Assembly: GCF_028737205.1 (NCBI RefSeq)
Contig: NZ_JAQZAL010000007.1
Coordinates: 62,001 to 126,000 of the forward strand
Length of the DNA: 64,000 nt
Source of the DNA: Actinomycetospora lutea
GTDB taxonomy: Bacteria; Actinomycetota; Actinomycetes; Mycobacteriales; Pseudonocardiaceae
Direction: 5' to 3'
The first letter of the stretch is position 1; each line of letters begins with the position of its first letter. The notes under the pieces are model-generated. The model saw nothing but the letters and a program-made list of their open reading frames with translations. It had not been told where the DNA came from and made no database searches. The translations under genes and the position numbers were made by a program. Below are positions 9,736 through 17,615 of the stretch, piece by piece.

Positions 9736-11151
9736 GTGCCAGCACGCTCCCGCGCCAGCCGCTTCGAATGCACCGCCTGCGGCCACCTCGCCGCCAAGTG
9801 GGTCGGTCGCTGTCCCGACTGCGGGGGCTGGGGCACCGTCGAGGAGGCCCCACCGCTGCCCGCCGCGGGGTCGGGCGGGCGCCCCGGAGTCGCGCCGGCC
9901 CCGGCCGCGCGCCCGAGCAGCCCGGTGCGCCAGATCGGCGAGGTCGGCCTCGAGACGGCCACGGCGCGCCCGACGGGGGTGTCCGAGCTCGACCGGGTGC
10001 TCGGCGGCGGCCTCGTGCCCGGGGTGGTCGTGCTGCTCGCGGGCGAGCCGGGGGTGGGCAAGTCCACGCTGCTGCTCGAGGTCGCCGCCCGGCGGGCCCG
10101 CGACGGCGCCACCGTGCTGTACGTCACGGGCGAGGAGTCGGCGGGGCAGGTCCGGCTGCGCGCCGAACGCACCGGGGGCCTCGCGCCGCACCTGTTCCTG
10201 TCCGCCACCGGCGATCTCGAGGAGGTCGCCGCACACGTCGAGGCCGTCGACCCCGAGCTGCTCGTCGTCGACTCCGTGCAGACCGTCGGCACGGCCACGA
10301 CCGAGGGCACGCCCGGCGGGGTGTCGCAGGTCCGCACGGTCACGACGGCGCTGGTCGCCCTGGCCAAGCAGCGCGACCTGCCCGTCGTGCTCATCGGCCA
10401 CGTCACCAAGGACGGGGCGGTCGCGGGCCCGCGCACGCTCGAGCACCTCGTCGACGTGGTGCTGTCCTTCGAGGGCGAGCGGCACTCCCCGCTGCGGCTG
10501 GTGCGCGGGCTGAAGAACCGCTTCGGGGCCACCGACGAGGTCGGCTGCTTCGAGATGAACGACGCCGGCATCGCCGAGGTCACCGACCCGTCGGGGCTGT
10601 TCACCGCGGGCCTCGAGCGCACCGTCGCCGGGCAGGCGGTCACGGTGGCGATGGAGGGCAAGCGGCCGATGATGGCCGAGGTCCAGGCGCTGGTCGCCCA
10701 GCGTCCGTCCGACACCCCGCCGCGGCGCGTGGTGTCCGACCTCGACAGCGGCCGCGTCGCCAAGGTCCTCGCGGTCCTCCAGGAGCGCTGCAAGCTGCGC
10801 CTGCACGACAAGGACGTCTTCGTGGCGACCGTCGGCGGCATGAAGCTGCGCGAGCCGTCGGCGGACCTCGCGGTGGCCATCGCCGTGGCCTCGGCCTACC
10901 ACAACGAGGCGGTGCGCTCCGGGCTCGTCGCGATCGGCGAGGTCGGCCTCGGGGGTGAGGTCCGCCGGGTGGTCGCGCTCGAGCGTCGCCTCGCCGAGGC
11001 CGGCCGGCTGGGCATCAGCCGGGCGCTCGTGCCGCCGGGCGAGGTGCGCACGCCGAAGGGGCTGACGGCGGCGCCGGTCGACGACCTCCGCGGCGCCCTG
11101 GTGCGCACCAGCCTCAACGGCGTGAACCCGGACCTCAGCCCTCGAGGGTGA
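9736..11151 (+). CDS. radA: DNA repair protein RadA (Sms)
   Basis: RadA is a hexameric RecA-like helicase that processes branched recombination intermediates. The 471-aa protein has the N-terminal zinc finger C12-x2-C15-x10-C26-x2-C29, Walker A at about residues 103-111 (GEPGVGKST), Walker B LLVVDSVQT, the RadA-specific KNRFG motif (GLKNRFGATDEVG), and a C-terminal Lon-protease-like domain beginning near VFVATVGGMKLREP. GTG 9736 is the start because the zinc finger follows at the family spacing. In M. tuberculosis disA follows directly; here radA instead overlaps a convergent gene by 17 bp. Confidence 0.97.
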   Translation: MPARSRASRFECTACGHLAAKWVGRCPDCGGWGTVEEAPPLPAAGSGGRPGVAPAPAARPSSPVRQIGEVGLETATARPTGVSELDRVLGGGLVPGVVVLLAGEPGVGKSTLLLEVAARRARDGATVLYVTGEESAGQVRLRAERTGGLAPHLFLSATGDLEEVAAHVEAVDPELLVVDSVQTVGTATTEGTPGGVSQVRTVTTALVALAKQRDLPVVLIGHVTKDGAVAGPRTLEHLVDVVLSFEGERHSPLRLVRGLKNRFGATDEVGCFEMNDAGIAEVTDPSGLFTAGLERTVAGQAVTVAMEGKRPMMAEVQALVAQRPSDTPPRRVVSDLDSGRVAKVLAVLQERCKLRLHDKDVFVATVGGMKLREPSADLAVAIAVASAYHNEAVRSGLVAIGEVGLGGEVRRVVALERRLAEAGRLGISRALVPPGEVRTPKGLTAAPVDDLRGALVRTSLNGVNPDLSPRG

Positions 11152-12055
11152 ACGACACCGGGTCGCTGACGATCCCGTCGAGGCGGGCGAGCAGCTGGTA
11201 GGTGCCGGGCGGCACGGTGGTCCGCGTGCCGGCGCACCCGGGCATCGAGGTGCGGCCCGACCAGGTCACCGAGAACACCGCCTCCTCGCCCGGGGCCAGC
11301 GTGCGCACGTCGTCGGTGTCGCCGGGCGAGCAGTCGTTGCTGCCCCACAGCCCGTCGCCGACCTCGCGCACCACGGCGACGGCCTGCTTGGCGGCGTCGA
11401 GGTCACGCACGCAGGGGGCGCCGCCGGTGTTGGTCACCACGAGGCTGAGCACCGGCTTGCGGCCGGCCGGGTAGCTCGTGGCGTCGGTGCGCGCGGTGAC
11501 GCGCAGGTCGCCGTCGGCGCAGGGGCCGGGTGCCGGCTCCGCGGCGCGCTCCTGCGGCGGCGCCTCGGTGGACGGCGGCGCGGTCGACGTGCTCGGCGGG
11601 GGCGTCGGGGTGGGTGTCTCGAGCAGGGGGCCGACCGAGCCCGTCGGCACCCCGGGCGGGAGGAAGCCGCGGCCGCCGCCCGGCGGGACGAGCAGCGCGT
11701 CGCCGGGGGCCGGGGACGCGACGAGGCCCGGGGCGTCGCCGGGCGGGAGCACCGAGGGCAGCGCGGCCGCGATCGGTCCGGGGGTGTCGCCCGGCGGCGC
11801 GACGTCGGGCGGGACGTCGGTGTCGGTGGCCCCGCTGGTCTCGGCCTCGCCGGTCTCGGGGGCCGGCGTGGTCTCCGTGCCCTGCATCGCCGCCGCTCGG
11901 GCCCGGGCCTCGACCGTCGCCGGGTCCGGCTCACCGCCGGCCAGGCCGACCAGCCCCCAGACGAACCCGCCGAGCACCAGGACGACGACGCCGAGCGCGA
12001 CGGAGCGGCGCCGCCAGTACACCGACGGCGCGAGCGGTCCGACCGGCTCCCACAC
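11135..12055 (-). CDS. Single-pass membrane protein with exported C-terminal domain (Rv3587c-like)
   Basis: A 306-aa protein of unknown function. A short cytoplasmic N-terminus (YWRRRS), one membrane helix (about residues 18-38), a long Pro/Thr/Ser-rich linker (to about residue 175) and a C-terminal ~125-residue beta-rich domain with four cysteines (CADGD, GAPCVRD, SNDCSPG, MPGCAG) that could form two disulphides outside the cell. Its location between radA and mutY matches M. tuberculosis Rv3587c. GTG start, divergent from mutY by 111 bases. Possible role at the cell wall; no enzyme motif was found. Confidence 0.75.
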   Translation of the reverse strand: MWEPVGPLAPSVYWRRRSVALGVVVLVLGGFVWGLVGLAGGEPDPATVEARARAAAMQGTETTPAPETGEAETSGATDTDVPPDVAPPGDTPGPIAAALPSVLPPGDAPGLVASPAPGDALLVPPGGGRGFLPPGVPTGSVGPLLETPTPTPPPSTSTAPPSTEAPPQERAAEPAPGPCADGDLRVTARTDATSYPAGRKPVLSLVVTNTGGAPCVRDLDAAKQAVAVVREVGDGLWGSNDCSPGDTDDVRTLAPGEEAVFSVTWSGRTSMPGCAGTRTTVPPGTYQLLARLDGIVSDPVSFTLEG

Positions 12056-12166
12056 GTCACGGAAAGTAGGGTCATGCTCGCGGACCGCGACCGTTCACCA
12101 CGCGGGGACCCGGCCGTTTCACCCGACGGTGGCGGCGGCGGGGGCCCGGGGCAGGATCGGCGGTCG

Positions 12167-13081
12167 ATGGGCACCACCACGTCCGCCGCCGACGGGACCA
12201 CGCTCGCCGACGTCCTCGTCCCCTGGTTCCGCGCGCACGCCCGCGACCTGCCCTGGCGACGCCCGGGGACGACGCCGTGGGGCGTGCTCGTCTCCGAGAT
12301 CATGTTGCAGCAGACGCCCGTGGCGCGGGTCGAGGACCCCTGGCGGGCGTGGCTCGAGCGCTGGCCACGCCCGTCGGCGATGGCCGCGGCGCCGGCGGCG
12401 GACGTGCTGCGGGCGTGGGGGAAGCTCGGCTACCCGCGTCGGGCGCTGCGCCTGCACGAGGCCGCGCGGGCGATCGCCGCCGACCACGACGACGTCGTCC
12501 CCACCGACGTCGAGACCCTCGAGTCGCTGCCGGGCATCGGCACCTACACCGCGCGGGCGGTCGCCGCGTTCGCGCACGGGCGGCGCGTTCCGGTCGTCGA
12601 CACCAACGTGCGGCGGGTCGTCGCCCGCGCGGTGCACGGCGCCGCCGAGGCCGGCGCCGCCGCGGCGCGGGACCTCGCCGACGTCGAGGCGCTGCTGCCC
12701 GGGGACCGGGGCGACGCGGCGACGATGTCGGCGGCGCTCATGGAGCTCGGCGCCACGGTCTGCGTGGCCCGCGGACCGCGGTGCGCCGACTGCCCGGTGC
12801 TCGACCGCTGTGCGTGGCGGCGGCGCGGGCGCCCCGCCTGGGACGGACCGGCGCGCAGGGCGCAGACGTGGGCGGGGACCGACCGCCAGGTGCGCGGGCG
12901 CCTGCTCGACGTGCTGCGCGGGGCGCCCGGGCCCGTCGACGCCGGGGCGCTCGAGGCCGCGTGGCGCACCGACCCCGGCCAGCGCGCGCGGTGCCTCGAC
13001 TCGCTGCTCGTCGACGGCCTCGTCGAGCAGCTCGCGGACGGTCGCTTCGCGCTGCCCGGCGAGGCGGGCGACGTAGGCTGA
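12167..13081 (+). CDS. mutY: A/G-specific adenine DNA glycosylase
   Basis: MutY removes adenine mispaired with 8-oxoguanine. ATG 12167 gives 304 aa; the frame is open 93 bases further upstream, but that part is Gly-rich and unlike the family. Seen: LPWRRPGTTPWGVLVSEIMLQQT (motif core WxxxxxPWxxxxSEIMLQQT), the helix-hairpin-helix LESLPGIGTYTA, catalytic Asp in VVDTNVRRV, and the 4Fe-4S loop C-x6-C-x2-C-x5-C (CVARGPRCADCPVLDRC). The C-terminal NUDIX-like 8-oxoG recognition domain of E. coli MutY is short, as in other actinobacteria. mhuD follows 4 bases later. Confidence 0.95.
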   Translation: MGTTTSAADGTTLADVLVPWFRAHARDLPWRRPGTTPWGVLVSEIMLQQTPVARVEDPWRAWLERWPRPSAMAAAPAADVLRAWGKLGYPRRALRLHEAARAIAADHDDVVPTDVETLESLPGIGTYTARAVAAFAHGRRVPVVDTNVRRVVARAVHGAAEAGAAAARDLADVEALLPGDRGDAATMSAALMELGATVCVARGPRCADCPVLDRCAWRRRGRPAWDGPARRAQTWAGTDRQVRGRLLDVLRGAPGPVDAGALEAAWRTDPGQRARCLDSLLVDGLVEQLADGRFALPGEAGDVG

Positions 13082-13085
13082 CGGC

Positions 13086-13400
13086 ATGGCCGTCGTGAAG
13101 ATCAACGCCATCCACATCCCCGAGGGCAGCGGCCCCGAGCTCGAGAAGCGCTTCGCCGCCCGGGGCGAGTCGATCAAGGACACGCCCGGCTTCCTGGGCT
13201 ACGAGCTGCTGCGCCCCACCGCCGGCGACACCCGCTACTTCGTCTACACGAAGTGGGAGTCCGAGGAGGCGTTCGCCGCCTGGCGCGACGGGGGCGCCGC
13301 GGCGGCCGCCCACGCGGGCGAGCGCCGGCAGCCCGTCTCCTCGGGCGCCGACCTGCTGGAGTTCGAGGTGGTCCTGCGCGTCGACGGCTCGGACTCCTGA
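13086..13400 (+). CDS. mhuD: MhuD-type heme-degrading monooxygenase
   Basis: Small ABM-fold enzyme (104 aa) that in mycobacteria opens heme to mycobilin and frees iron. The first residues MAVVKINAI place Asn at position 7, the MhuD catalytic Asn, and the heme-ligand His lies in AAAAHAGERR near residue 78. The order mutY-mhuD matches M. tuberculosis Rv3589-Rv3592. The fold is shared with antibiotic-biosynthesis monooxygenases, but Asn7, the His and position favour MhuD. Its TGA stop overlaps the likely CTG start of the sirtuin gene. Confidence 0.9.
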   Translation: MAVVKINAIHIPEGSGPELEKRFAARGESIKDTPGFLGYELLRPTAGDTRYFVYTKWESEEAFAAWRDGGAAAAAHAGERRQPVSSGADLLEFEVVLRVDGSDS

Positions 13401-14257
13401 GCGCACCCGACACCGACCCCGAGACCGGCCCCGACCCCGGCCGCGTCGCCGAGGCGGCCGCACTCCTCGGCGGCGCCGCCGCGCTCCTGATCTGCGCCGG
13501 GGCGGGGATGGGCGTCGACTCGGGGCTGCCCGACTTCCGCGGGCCCGAGGGCTTCTGGCGCGCCTACCCGCCCTACCGGCGCCTCGGGCTGCGCTTCGAG
13601 GAGATCGCCGACCCCGAGCACTTCGACGACGATCCCGAGCTCGCCTGGGGCTTCTACGGCCACCGGCTCGCCCTCTACCGGCGCACGGATCCGCACGCCG
13701 GGTACGCGGTGCTGCGGCGCTGGGCCGACCGGTGGCCGGCGCGGGTGTTCACGTCCAACGTCGACGGGGCGTTCCAGGCGGCCGGCTTCGCGGGCGAGGA
13801 CGTCACCGAGTGCCACGGCGCCATCGGCATGCTGCAGTGCACGGCGCCGTGCCACGACGGCACCTGGCCCGCCGACGACGTCGACGTCGTGATCGACGAG
13901 GACACGATGCGCGCCCGGCCGCCGCTGCCGACCTGCCCGCGCTGCGGGCGCGTGGCGCGGCCGAACATCCTCATGTTCGGCGACGGTTCCTGGGTGCCGG
14001 GCCACCACGGCGAGCGCATGGCCGCGCACCGCGCCTGGCTGCGCGGGGTCGACGCGCGCCGCCTCGTCGTCGTCGAGCTCGGCGCGGGCACCGCGGTGCC
14101 GACCGTCCGCCGGCACGCCGAGCTCGCCGCCGCGGCCTCGGGCGCGCTGGTCCGGATCAACGTCCGCGAGCCGGAGATCCGCCACGGGCGCGGGGTACCG
14201 CTGGCCTCGGGCGCCCGCGCCACGCTCGAGGCGATCGACGCGGCCCTCGCGGCGTGA
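13397..14257 (+). CDS. Sir2-family NAD-dependent protein deacylase (sirtuin), divergent
   Basis: Sirtuin of about 286 aa. Seen: NAD-binding ICAGAGMGVDSGLPDFRG (GAGxGxxSGxPDFRG), FTSNVDGAFQAAG (usual TQNIDGLH region), the catalytic His in ECHGAIGML, and four zinc Cys in LQCTAPC and LPTCPRC. The late motif ELGAGTAVPTVR replaces the usual GTSxxVxP. No ATG, GTG or TTG lies in frame between the mhuD coding region and the NAD motif, so CTG 13397, overlapping the mhuD stop as CTGA, is the best start; GTG 13253 would add 48 residues read entirely out of mhuD. Likely deacetylates cytosolic proteins such as acyl-CoA synthetases; the substrate is unknown. Confidence 0.8.
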   Translation: MSAPDTDPETGPDPGRVAEAAALLGGAAALLICAGAGMGVDSGLPDFRGPEGFWRAYPPYRRLGLRFEEIADPEHFDDDPELAWGFYGHRLALYRRTDPHAGYAVLRRWADRWPARVFTSNVDGAFQAAGFAGEDVTECHGAIGMLQCTAPCHDGTWPADDVDVVIDEDTMRARPPLPTCPRCGRVARPNILMFGDGSWVPGHHGERMAAHRAWLRGVDARRLVVVELGAGTAVPTVRRHAELAAAASGALVRINVREPEIRHGRGVPLASGARATLEAIDAALAA

Positions 14258-14314
14258 TTCGGGACGTCGCGCGCGGAGGAGCGGCGCACCGCCCGTCCGC
14301 GGCACAGGCGCGCG

Positions 14315-15421
14315 CTACACGCCCGTGAGCCCCACCAGGCGCAGGCCCCGCGCGGCGGCGACGCGCTCCGCCTCGTCGTCGAGGCGCGCGCGGACGTCGG
14401 GGGCGAGGGGCACGACGGGCGCGAGCTCCAGCGTCAGCTTCGTGCCCGCCGCCCTCGGCCGCCAGGTGCCGACGATCTCGCCGTCCGCCAGCAGCGCCCC
14501 CGGGTTCCCGATGATCTTGTACAGGTCCTTGCGGAGGGCCTCGTCGGGCGCGAGGAGCGGGCGGTCGCGGGCCTGGAGCATCGGGTCCAGCGGCGGCAGG
14601 AAGCGCACGACGTCGGGGTCGGGCGCGTCCCGCGCGGCGTCGACGTCGTCGGCCGGCAGCCAGGCGACGTGGCCCTCGACCTCGACCTCCGCGAGCCCCG
14701 GCAGCGCCGCCTCCCACGCGGGCGCGAACGCGGTGGTCGAGGTCCCCACGAAGTCGGCGACCTCGCGCGGCCCGGCCGGCCCGAGGACGCGCAGGTAGTC
14801 GAGCACCAGGCGCGCGGCGAGGACCGGGTCGCCGTCGACGGGGCGCTCCCACCCGTCCGGCGGGGGTGTCAGGAGCAGCGTCCTCCCGGTCGGGTCGAGG
14901 CCGACGCCGACCGGGAACGCCGAGAGCCGGAAGAGCTGCTCGTTGACGTGGACCGTCCCGCAGCCGCGGCAGTCGCGCAGCAGGGCCTCGGGCAGGAGCT
15001 TCGTGACCGCGGTGCTCGCGGCGCCCTTGGTCATCGGCTCGGTGACCACCGCGGCGAGCGCGTCGGCCGCCCGGTCGATGGCCTCGCGCGCGGGGATGCC
15101 GACGCGCCGCTGCTCGGGGCCGCTCCAGTTCAGGCGCGCGCCCGCGTCGGCGTCGCCGAAGGGGTGCGCGGCGGCCGCGATGGCGTTGCGCTCCGCGGGC
15201 GGGTGGTGGTGCGGGGCGCCGCGGTGGGTCCACCCGTCGACCAGCCCGAGCGCCGCCGGGTCGGTCTCGCCGTCGGTCCGCGCGGCGAGCGCCAGCCGCG
15301 CCGTCGGCCCGGAGTCCTGGAGCCCGAGCGAGAACAGCGGGCCCAGGGGCCGGTCGCGGTGCAGTCCCTGCGCCGCGATCCGGTGGGCCATGACCTGCTC
15401 GCGGGTCAACGTCTCGACCAT
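14315..15421 (-). CDS. AlkZ-like winged-helix DNA-binding protein (HTH_42)
   Basis: A 368-aa member of the HTH_42/DUF1006 winged-helix family that contains the alkyl-DNA and crosslink glycosylase AlkZ. Seen: an N-terminal LTREQVMAHRIAAQGL helix, a middle LGPAGPREVADFVGTS winged-helix segment, and the late FLPPLDPMLQARDR stretch followed by a nucleic-acid-binding-like end (LVGTWRP-type, here IVGTWRP). The catalytic QxQ of AlkZ is not seen; the corresponding loop reads SLGLQDSGP. It may be a non-crosslink family branch or only DNA-binding. Convergent with the sirtuin gene and divergent from yihY. Confidence 0.75.
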   Translation of the reverse strand: MVETLTREQVMAHRIAAQGLHRDRPLGPLFSLGLQDSGPTARLALAARTDGETDPAALGLVDGWTHRGAPHHHPPAERNAIAAAAHPFGDADAGARLNWSGPEQRRVGIPAREAIDRAADALAAVVTEPMTKGAASTAVTKLLPEALLRDCRGCGTVHVNEQLFRLSAFPVGVGLDPTGRTLLLTPPPDGWERPVDGDPVLAARLVLDYLRVLGPAGPREVADFVGTSTTAFAPAWEAALPGLAEVEVEGHVAWLPADDVDAARDAPDPDVVRFLPPLDPMLQARDRPLLAPDEALRKDLYKIIGNPGALLADGEIVGTWRPRAAGTKLTLELAPVVPLAPDVRARLDDEAERVAAARGLRLVGLTGV

Positions 15422-15515
15422 GCGCGCCAGCTTCCCGCACCGTCACTGACACCCACGGTCAGGTTCGGGGACCAGCCTGCGGAGCTCGCCCCTCGGGAGG
15501 GGGAAGAATGACGTC

Positions 15516-16574
15516 GTGAGCTCGGTGCGCGCGGTGCCCGTCACCACGGACATGGACGGCGACCTCCTGTCCGCCGACGACGCCTGGCACACCGCGCGCC
15601 GGGTCGGGCTGGTCACCCTGCTCCGCGACGCCCTCAAGCGGTTCCGCTACGGGGACGGGTTCAGCCACGCGCGCGGGTTCGCCCTGCAGCTCGCGCTCGC
15701 GATCGTCCCGCTCGTGATCGCCGGCAGCGGGCTCGCGACGGCCGTCGGGGCGGAGTCGGTCGCCCAGGTCGTCGCCCGCACGGTGGTCGCGGTGTCCCCC
15801 GGCGCGGGCGACCAGCTGCTCGCCGACGTCGTCGCGCGCGGCCCGGCGGAGCTGCCCGAGGAGGACGGCGAGCCCGAGGACTCGCGCAGCGAGAACGTCG
15901 GCGAGCTGGCCGTCGCGCTCGGCCTGACGACCGCGTTCCTGGCCATGACCAGCGCCATCGCCCAGCTCGAGCGCGGCACCAACCGCATCTACGGCACCGA
16001 GCGCGACCGCCCGTTCCTGCGCAAGTACACCCGTGCGGCCGTCCTCACGCTGACGGCGGGCTCGTCGCTGGGCATCGGGCTCGTCCTGATCATCGCCGGG
16101 GGTCCGCTGGGCGACGCGGTCGAGGACGTCTACCGGTGGGGCGACGTCGCCGAGACGATCTTCGACGTGCTGCGGTGGCCCGTCGGTCTGGCGGCACTCG
16201 TCGTCGCGGTGACCGTGCTCTTCCGGTTCTCCCCGAGACGCCACCAACCCGGGTTGTCGTGGCTCGCGCTCGGCGCCGCGCTGACCGTGGTCCTCTGGCT
16301 CGCGGCGTCGGGCTGCGTGGCGCTCTACGTCGCGGTCTCCGGCGACTTCAGCGACACCTACGGACCGCTCGCCGGGATCATGGCGCTCCTGCTGTGGGCG
16401 ACGGTGACCGGCGTGGCGCTGCTGCTCGGCATCGCCGTCGCCGCCCAGCTGGAGGCCGCGCGGGCCGGCATGGGCGACCCGCTGCTGCGCGACGACGACG
16501 CCGACGGCATCCCCGACGAGCTGCAACCCGAGCAGCCGGTGGAAACCGTGAGCCCGGACGGGGGACGTGCCTGA
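15516..16574 (+). CDS. YihY/BrkB-family inner membrane protein
   Basis: A 352-aa integral membrane protein of the YihY/virulence factor BrkB family. About six hydrophobic segments are visible (roughly residues 55-80, 125-150, 170-195, 215-240, 250-275, 285-315). The family signature is present in the first helix (GFALQLALAIVPL) and in ALLLWATVTGVALLLG. The C-terminal tail is acidic and cytoplasmic. Function is not established; the family was once mis-called RNase BN. GTG start with a purine-rich GGGGGAAG upstream. The WYL regulator gene follows 33 bases later. Confidence 0.85.
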   Translation: MSSVRAVPVTTDMDGDLLSADDAWHTARRVGLVTLLRDALKRFRYGDGFSHARGFALQLALAIVPLVIAGSGLATAVGAESVAQVVARTVVAVSPGAGDQLLADVVARGPAELPEEDGEPEDSRSENVGELAVALGLTTAFLAMTSAIAQLERGTNRIYGTERDRPFLRKYTRAAVLTLTAGSSLGIGLVLIIAGGPLGDAVEDVYRWGDVAETIFDVLRWPVGLAALVVAVTVLFRFSPRRHQPGLSWLALGAALTVVLWLAASGCVALYVAVSGDFSDTYGPLAGIMALLLWATVTGVALLLGIAVAAQLEAARAGMGDPLLRDDDADGIPDELQPEQPVETVSPDGGRA

Positions 16575-16607
16575 CAGGACCTGTCAGCCATGGGGTACAT
16601 CTGACGT

Positions 16608-17615
16608 GTGCGCGCCAGCCGGCTCCTCTCCGTCCTCCTGCTGCTGCAGAACCGCGGCCGGTTGACCGCGCGCGAACTGGCCGACGAGCTCGAGGTCTCG
16701 ATCCGCACGATCTACCGCGACATGGACGCGCTCTCGGCGTCCGGCGTGCCGGTCTACGCCGACCGGGGCCCGGACGGCGGCTACTCGCTGCTGGAGGGCT
16801 ACCGCACGCACCTGACGGGCATGACGGCCGACGAGGCGGACGCGCTGGCGCTGTCGGGGATGCCCGAGGCCGCCGCGGAGCTCGGGCTCGGCCGGGTGCT
16901 CGCGGCCGCGCAGCTCAAGGTCCAGGCCGCCCTGCCCGGCGAGCTCTCCGACCGGGCCGGGCGGATCGCCGAGCGCTTCCACCTCGACGCCCCCGGCTGG
17001 TTCCGCGAGGCCGACCACGTCCCCACGCTCACCGGGGTCGCCGACGCCGTGTGGAACCAGCGCATGCTGCGGGTGCGCTACCGCCGCTGGGCCACGGGCG
17101 GGCGCGAGCCGGAGGTCGACCGCGAGCTCGCACCGCTCGGGCTCGTGCTCAAGGCGGGCACGTGGTACCTCGTCGCCGTGCCGAGCAGCGAGTCCGACGC
17201 CGCGACGGACGCGGAGCCCCGCACCTACCGCGTCGCCCGCATCCTCGAGCTCGAAACCCTCGACGTGCGCTTCGACCGCCCCGAGGGCTTCGACCTCTGG
17301 AAGTACTGGCACCAGCGCACCCAGGAGCTCACCGACGCGCTCTACCAGGCCGAGGCCACCGTGCGGTTCTCCCCGCGCGCCCTCGAGCTCGCCCCCGTGC
17401 TCCTGCGCCCGCACACCGCCCGCGCGCTCGCGGAGGGCTCCTGGCCGACCGACGAGGACGGCTGGGTGCGGGCGGTCATCCCGATCGAGTCGATCGCCCA
17501 CGCCCGCTCGGAGCTGCTCGCGCTCGGCGCCGAGGTCGAGGTGCTCGGCCCGCCCGCGCTGCGCGAGCAGATGGCCGAGACCGCCCGCACGCTGGCCTCG
17601 CTCTACCCGGTCTGA
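16608..17615 (+). CDS. WYL-domain transcriptional regulator (YafY type)
   Basis: A 335-aa DNA-binding regulator. N-terminal DeoR-like winged helix (residues ~1-60): LLQNRGRLTARELADELEVS, then RTIYRDMDAL. The middle has a WYL domain around LAPLGLVLKAGTWYLVAV (about residues 180-200), a proposed ligand sensor, followed by a WCX-like C-terminal region (residues ~235-330). Target genes are unknown; the upstream gap contains ACCTGTCAG and the gene may be co-transcribed with yihY. GTG start directly at the helix. Its 3' end overlaps the convergent flippase gene by 13 bp. Confidence 0.88.
   Translation: MRASRLLSVLLLLQNRGRLTARELADELEVSIRTIYRDMDALSASGVPVYADRGPDGGYSLLEGYRTHLTGMTADEADALALSGMPEAAAELGLGRVLAAAQLKVQAALPGELSDRAGRIAERFHLDAPGWFREADHVPTLTGVADAVWNQRMLRVRYRRWATGGREPEVDRELAPLGLVLKAGTWYLVAVPSSESDAATDAEPRTYRVARILELETLDVRFDRPEGFDLWKYWHQRTQELTDALYQAEATVRFSPRALELAPVLLRPHTARALAEGSWPTDEDGWVRAVIPIESIAHARSELLALGAEVEVLGPPALREQMAETARTLASLYPV

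Noticed and set aside
13086..13400. Antibiotic biosynthesis monooxygenase hinting at a biosynthetic cluster
   Set aside because: Asn7, the His and location fit MhuD; no other biosynthetic genes around.
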